DNA from: Komagataeibacter xylinus
GTDB lineage: Bacteria > Pseudomonadota > Alphaproteobacteria > Acetobacterales > Acetobacteraceae
DNA: 64,000 nt
Reading direction: 5' to 3'
NCBI RefSeq assembly: GCF_009834365.1
Contig: NZ_CP041348.1
Location: 714,001-778,000, forward strand
The notes beneath the pieces are model-generated. The model made no database searches and was not told where the DNA came from. It was given only the letters and a program-made list of their open reading frames with translations. Below, piece after piece: positions 63,168-64,000 of this stretch. The translations under genes and the position numbers were made by a program. Position 1 is the first letter of the stretch; each line of letters begins with the position of its first letter.

Positions 63168-64000
63168 TCAGTGCATGTTCGTCGCGAGCGCGAGCAACTT
63201 GAGAAGTGCGGGCGCGCGATTGGACGGCGACCAGACAGCCGAAAATGGGATGGTTTCAGCCTCGTCCTGGATCGGGCGGAAAGCGACATTCGCCGTGCTG
63301 TCAGCTGCGCCTTCCTCGACGGAAAGCGAGATGCCGTGTCCGATCGCTACCATGGACAGCAGGGTGCTGCGCTCAACATCAAAACGCAGGATTGTTGGCG
63401 TCAGCCATTTTCCGGCCGCCCGCGCCACGATCATGTCGTCAACCTGCGGGCCAGTGCCGCTATGGCGGACGAGGAAAGTTTCGTCCGCAAGGTGACGCCA
63501 TTCCACACCCGATCGTGCCGCCAAAGGATGTTTGACCGGCAGCGCAACCATAAGGCGGTCGCGCCATATCACGCGGGAATTAAGGTCGGGGGTCTGATGG
63601 GTGCAGGCCATGAAGGCGACATCGAGCCTGCCTTCGCGGATCATGAATTGGGCGTCTCTCGCCGTTCCCTCGGTAACTTGTAGCCGGACTCCGGGATGGT
63701 CGATGTGGAACCGCTCCAATAGCCGGTCGAGAAAGCAGCCAGGGGTGAGCGCATGCACGCCGACGCGAAGTTCTCCGGCCTCGCCGCGCGCCTGCATCCC
63801 GGCGATCTTGATGGCGCGGTCGAGGATACCCATGCCCTCACCGACCTGATCGACGAAGCGGCGTCCGGCTTCAGTCAGGCGGACGCCGCGCGTGTTGCGG
63901 TCGAAGAGAACGATGCCAAGGTCTTCCTCCAACGCTTTTATCCGAGCGCTGACGCTCGATTGACTTGTGCCGAGCGCCAGCGCGGCACGATTGAAGCTGA
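63168..64000 (-). CDS. LysR-family regulator, 5' end beyond window
   Basis: At least 277 codons; the frame is open to the window end, where SFNRAALALGTSQSSVSARI is the helix-turn-helix, followed by ALEEDLGIVLFDRNTRGVRL. The substrate-binding domain starts near GELRVGVHALTPGCFL and includes VIWRDRLMVALPVKHPLAAR. The missing start is outside the window. Target genes cannot be seen. Confidence 0.88.
   Translation of the reverse strand, partial: SFNRAALALGTSQSSVSARIKALEEDLGIVLFDRNTRGVRLTEAGRRFVDQVGEGMGILDRAIKIAGMQARGEAGELRVGVHALTPGCFLDRLLERFHIDHPGVRLQVTEGTARDAQFMIREGRLDVAFMACTHQTPDLNSRVIWRDRLMVALPVKHPLAARSGVEWRHLADETFLVRHSGTGPQVDDMIVARAAGKWLTPTILRFDVERSTLLSMVAIGHGISLSVEEGAADSTANVAFRPIQDEAETIPFSAVWSPSNRAPALLKLLALATNMH

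Noticed and set aside
1..64000. CRISPR array, tRNA or rRNA genes
   Set aside because: No regularly spaced repeats and no cloverleaf or rRNA-like stretch noticed on reading both strands.

Overview
The window looks like chromosomal or large-replicon DNA of an acetic acid bacterium, most likely Komagataeibacter/Gluconacetobacter. The evidence is a fused cellulose synthase gene (bcsAB) followed directly by bcsC, the arrangement of the third, minimal cellulose operon of Komagataeibacter. High-GC genes, many IS elements and several exopolysaccharide glycosyltransferases fit that reading. No database search was possible, so the genus is an inference. I saw no tRNA, rRNA or CRISPR array.

1-8 kb: a PAS-GAF-GGDEF-EAL c-di-GMP protein with a degenerate GGDEF motif, a protein of unknown function, a serine recombinase, a DPM1-like glycosyltransferase, and a flavin-dependent oxidoreductase followed by an ATP-grasp enzyme. 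8-18 kb: a phosphate-type porin and PstS, both with Pho-box-like repeats upstream, then ManC (GDP-mannose supply), a membrane-anchored protein of unknown function, three exopolysaccharide glycosyltransferase-type genes and a three-gene operon of small proteins. 18-26 kb: ArfB ribosome rescue factor, a complete RND efflux operon (MFP, RND pump, outer-membrane lipoprotein) divergent from a TetR gene, and one unknown gene.

26-33 kb is an IS-rich accessory stretch. A GT-C type membrane glycosyltransferase, a flippase-like membrane protein and a GT2 polyprenyl-phosphate glycosyltransferase probably formed a glycan-modification module. The GT2 gene is split by an IS5-family element with an exact 4-bp target duplication, and an IS630-family element with TA duplication lies next to the GT-C gene. 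34-42 kb holds the bcsAB-bcsC cellulose operon, with a small secreted cysteine-containing protein starting 6 bp after bcsC.

43-59 kb is the conjugation module of an integrative element. The order traG - copG-like - trbB-C-D-E-J-L-F-G-I - DUF2274, all on the minus strand with overlapping genes, is that of Tn4371-type elements. Directly behind it is a three-gene cassette: an sce7726-type putative nuclease, an sce7725-type protein and a RES-domain NAD+-degrading-type protein. It is the best candidate for an undescribed defence or abortive-infection system here. 59-64 kb holds two XRE regulators with palindromic operators, a DUF2285 protein, an isochorismatase-like hydrolase, an SDR with a divergent TetR, a collapsed remnant of a second traG/trb cluster, and a LysR gene running off the end.
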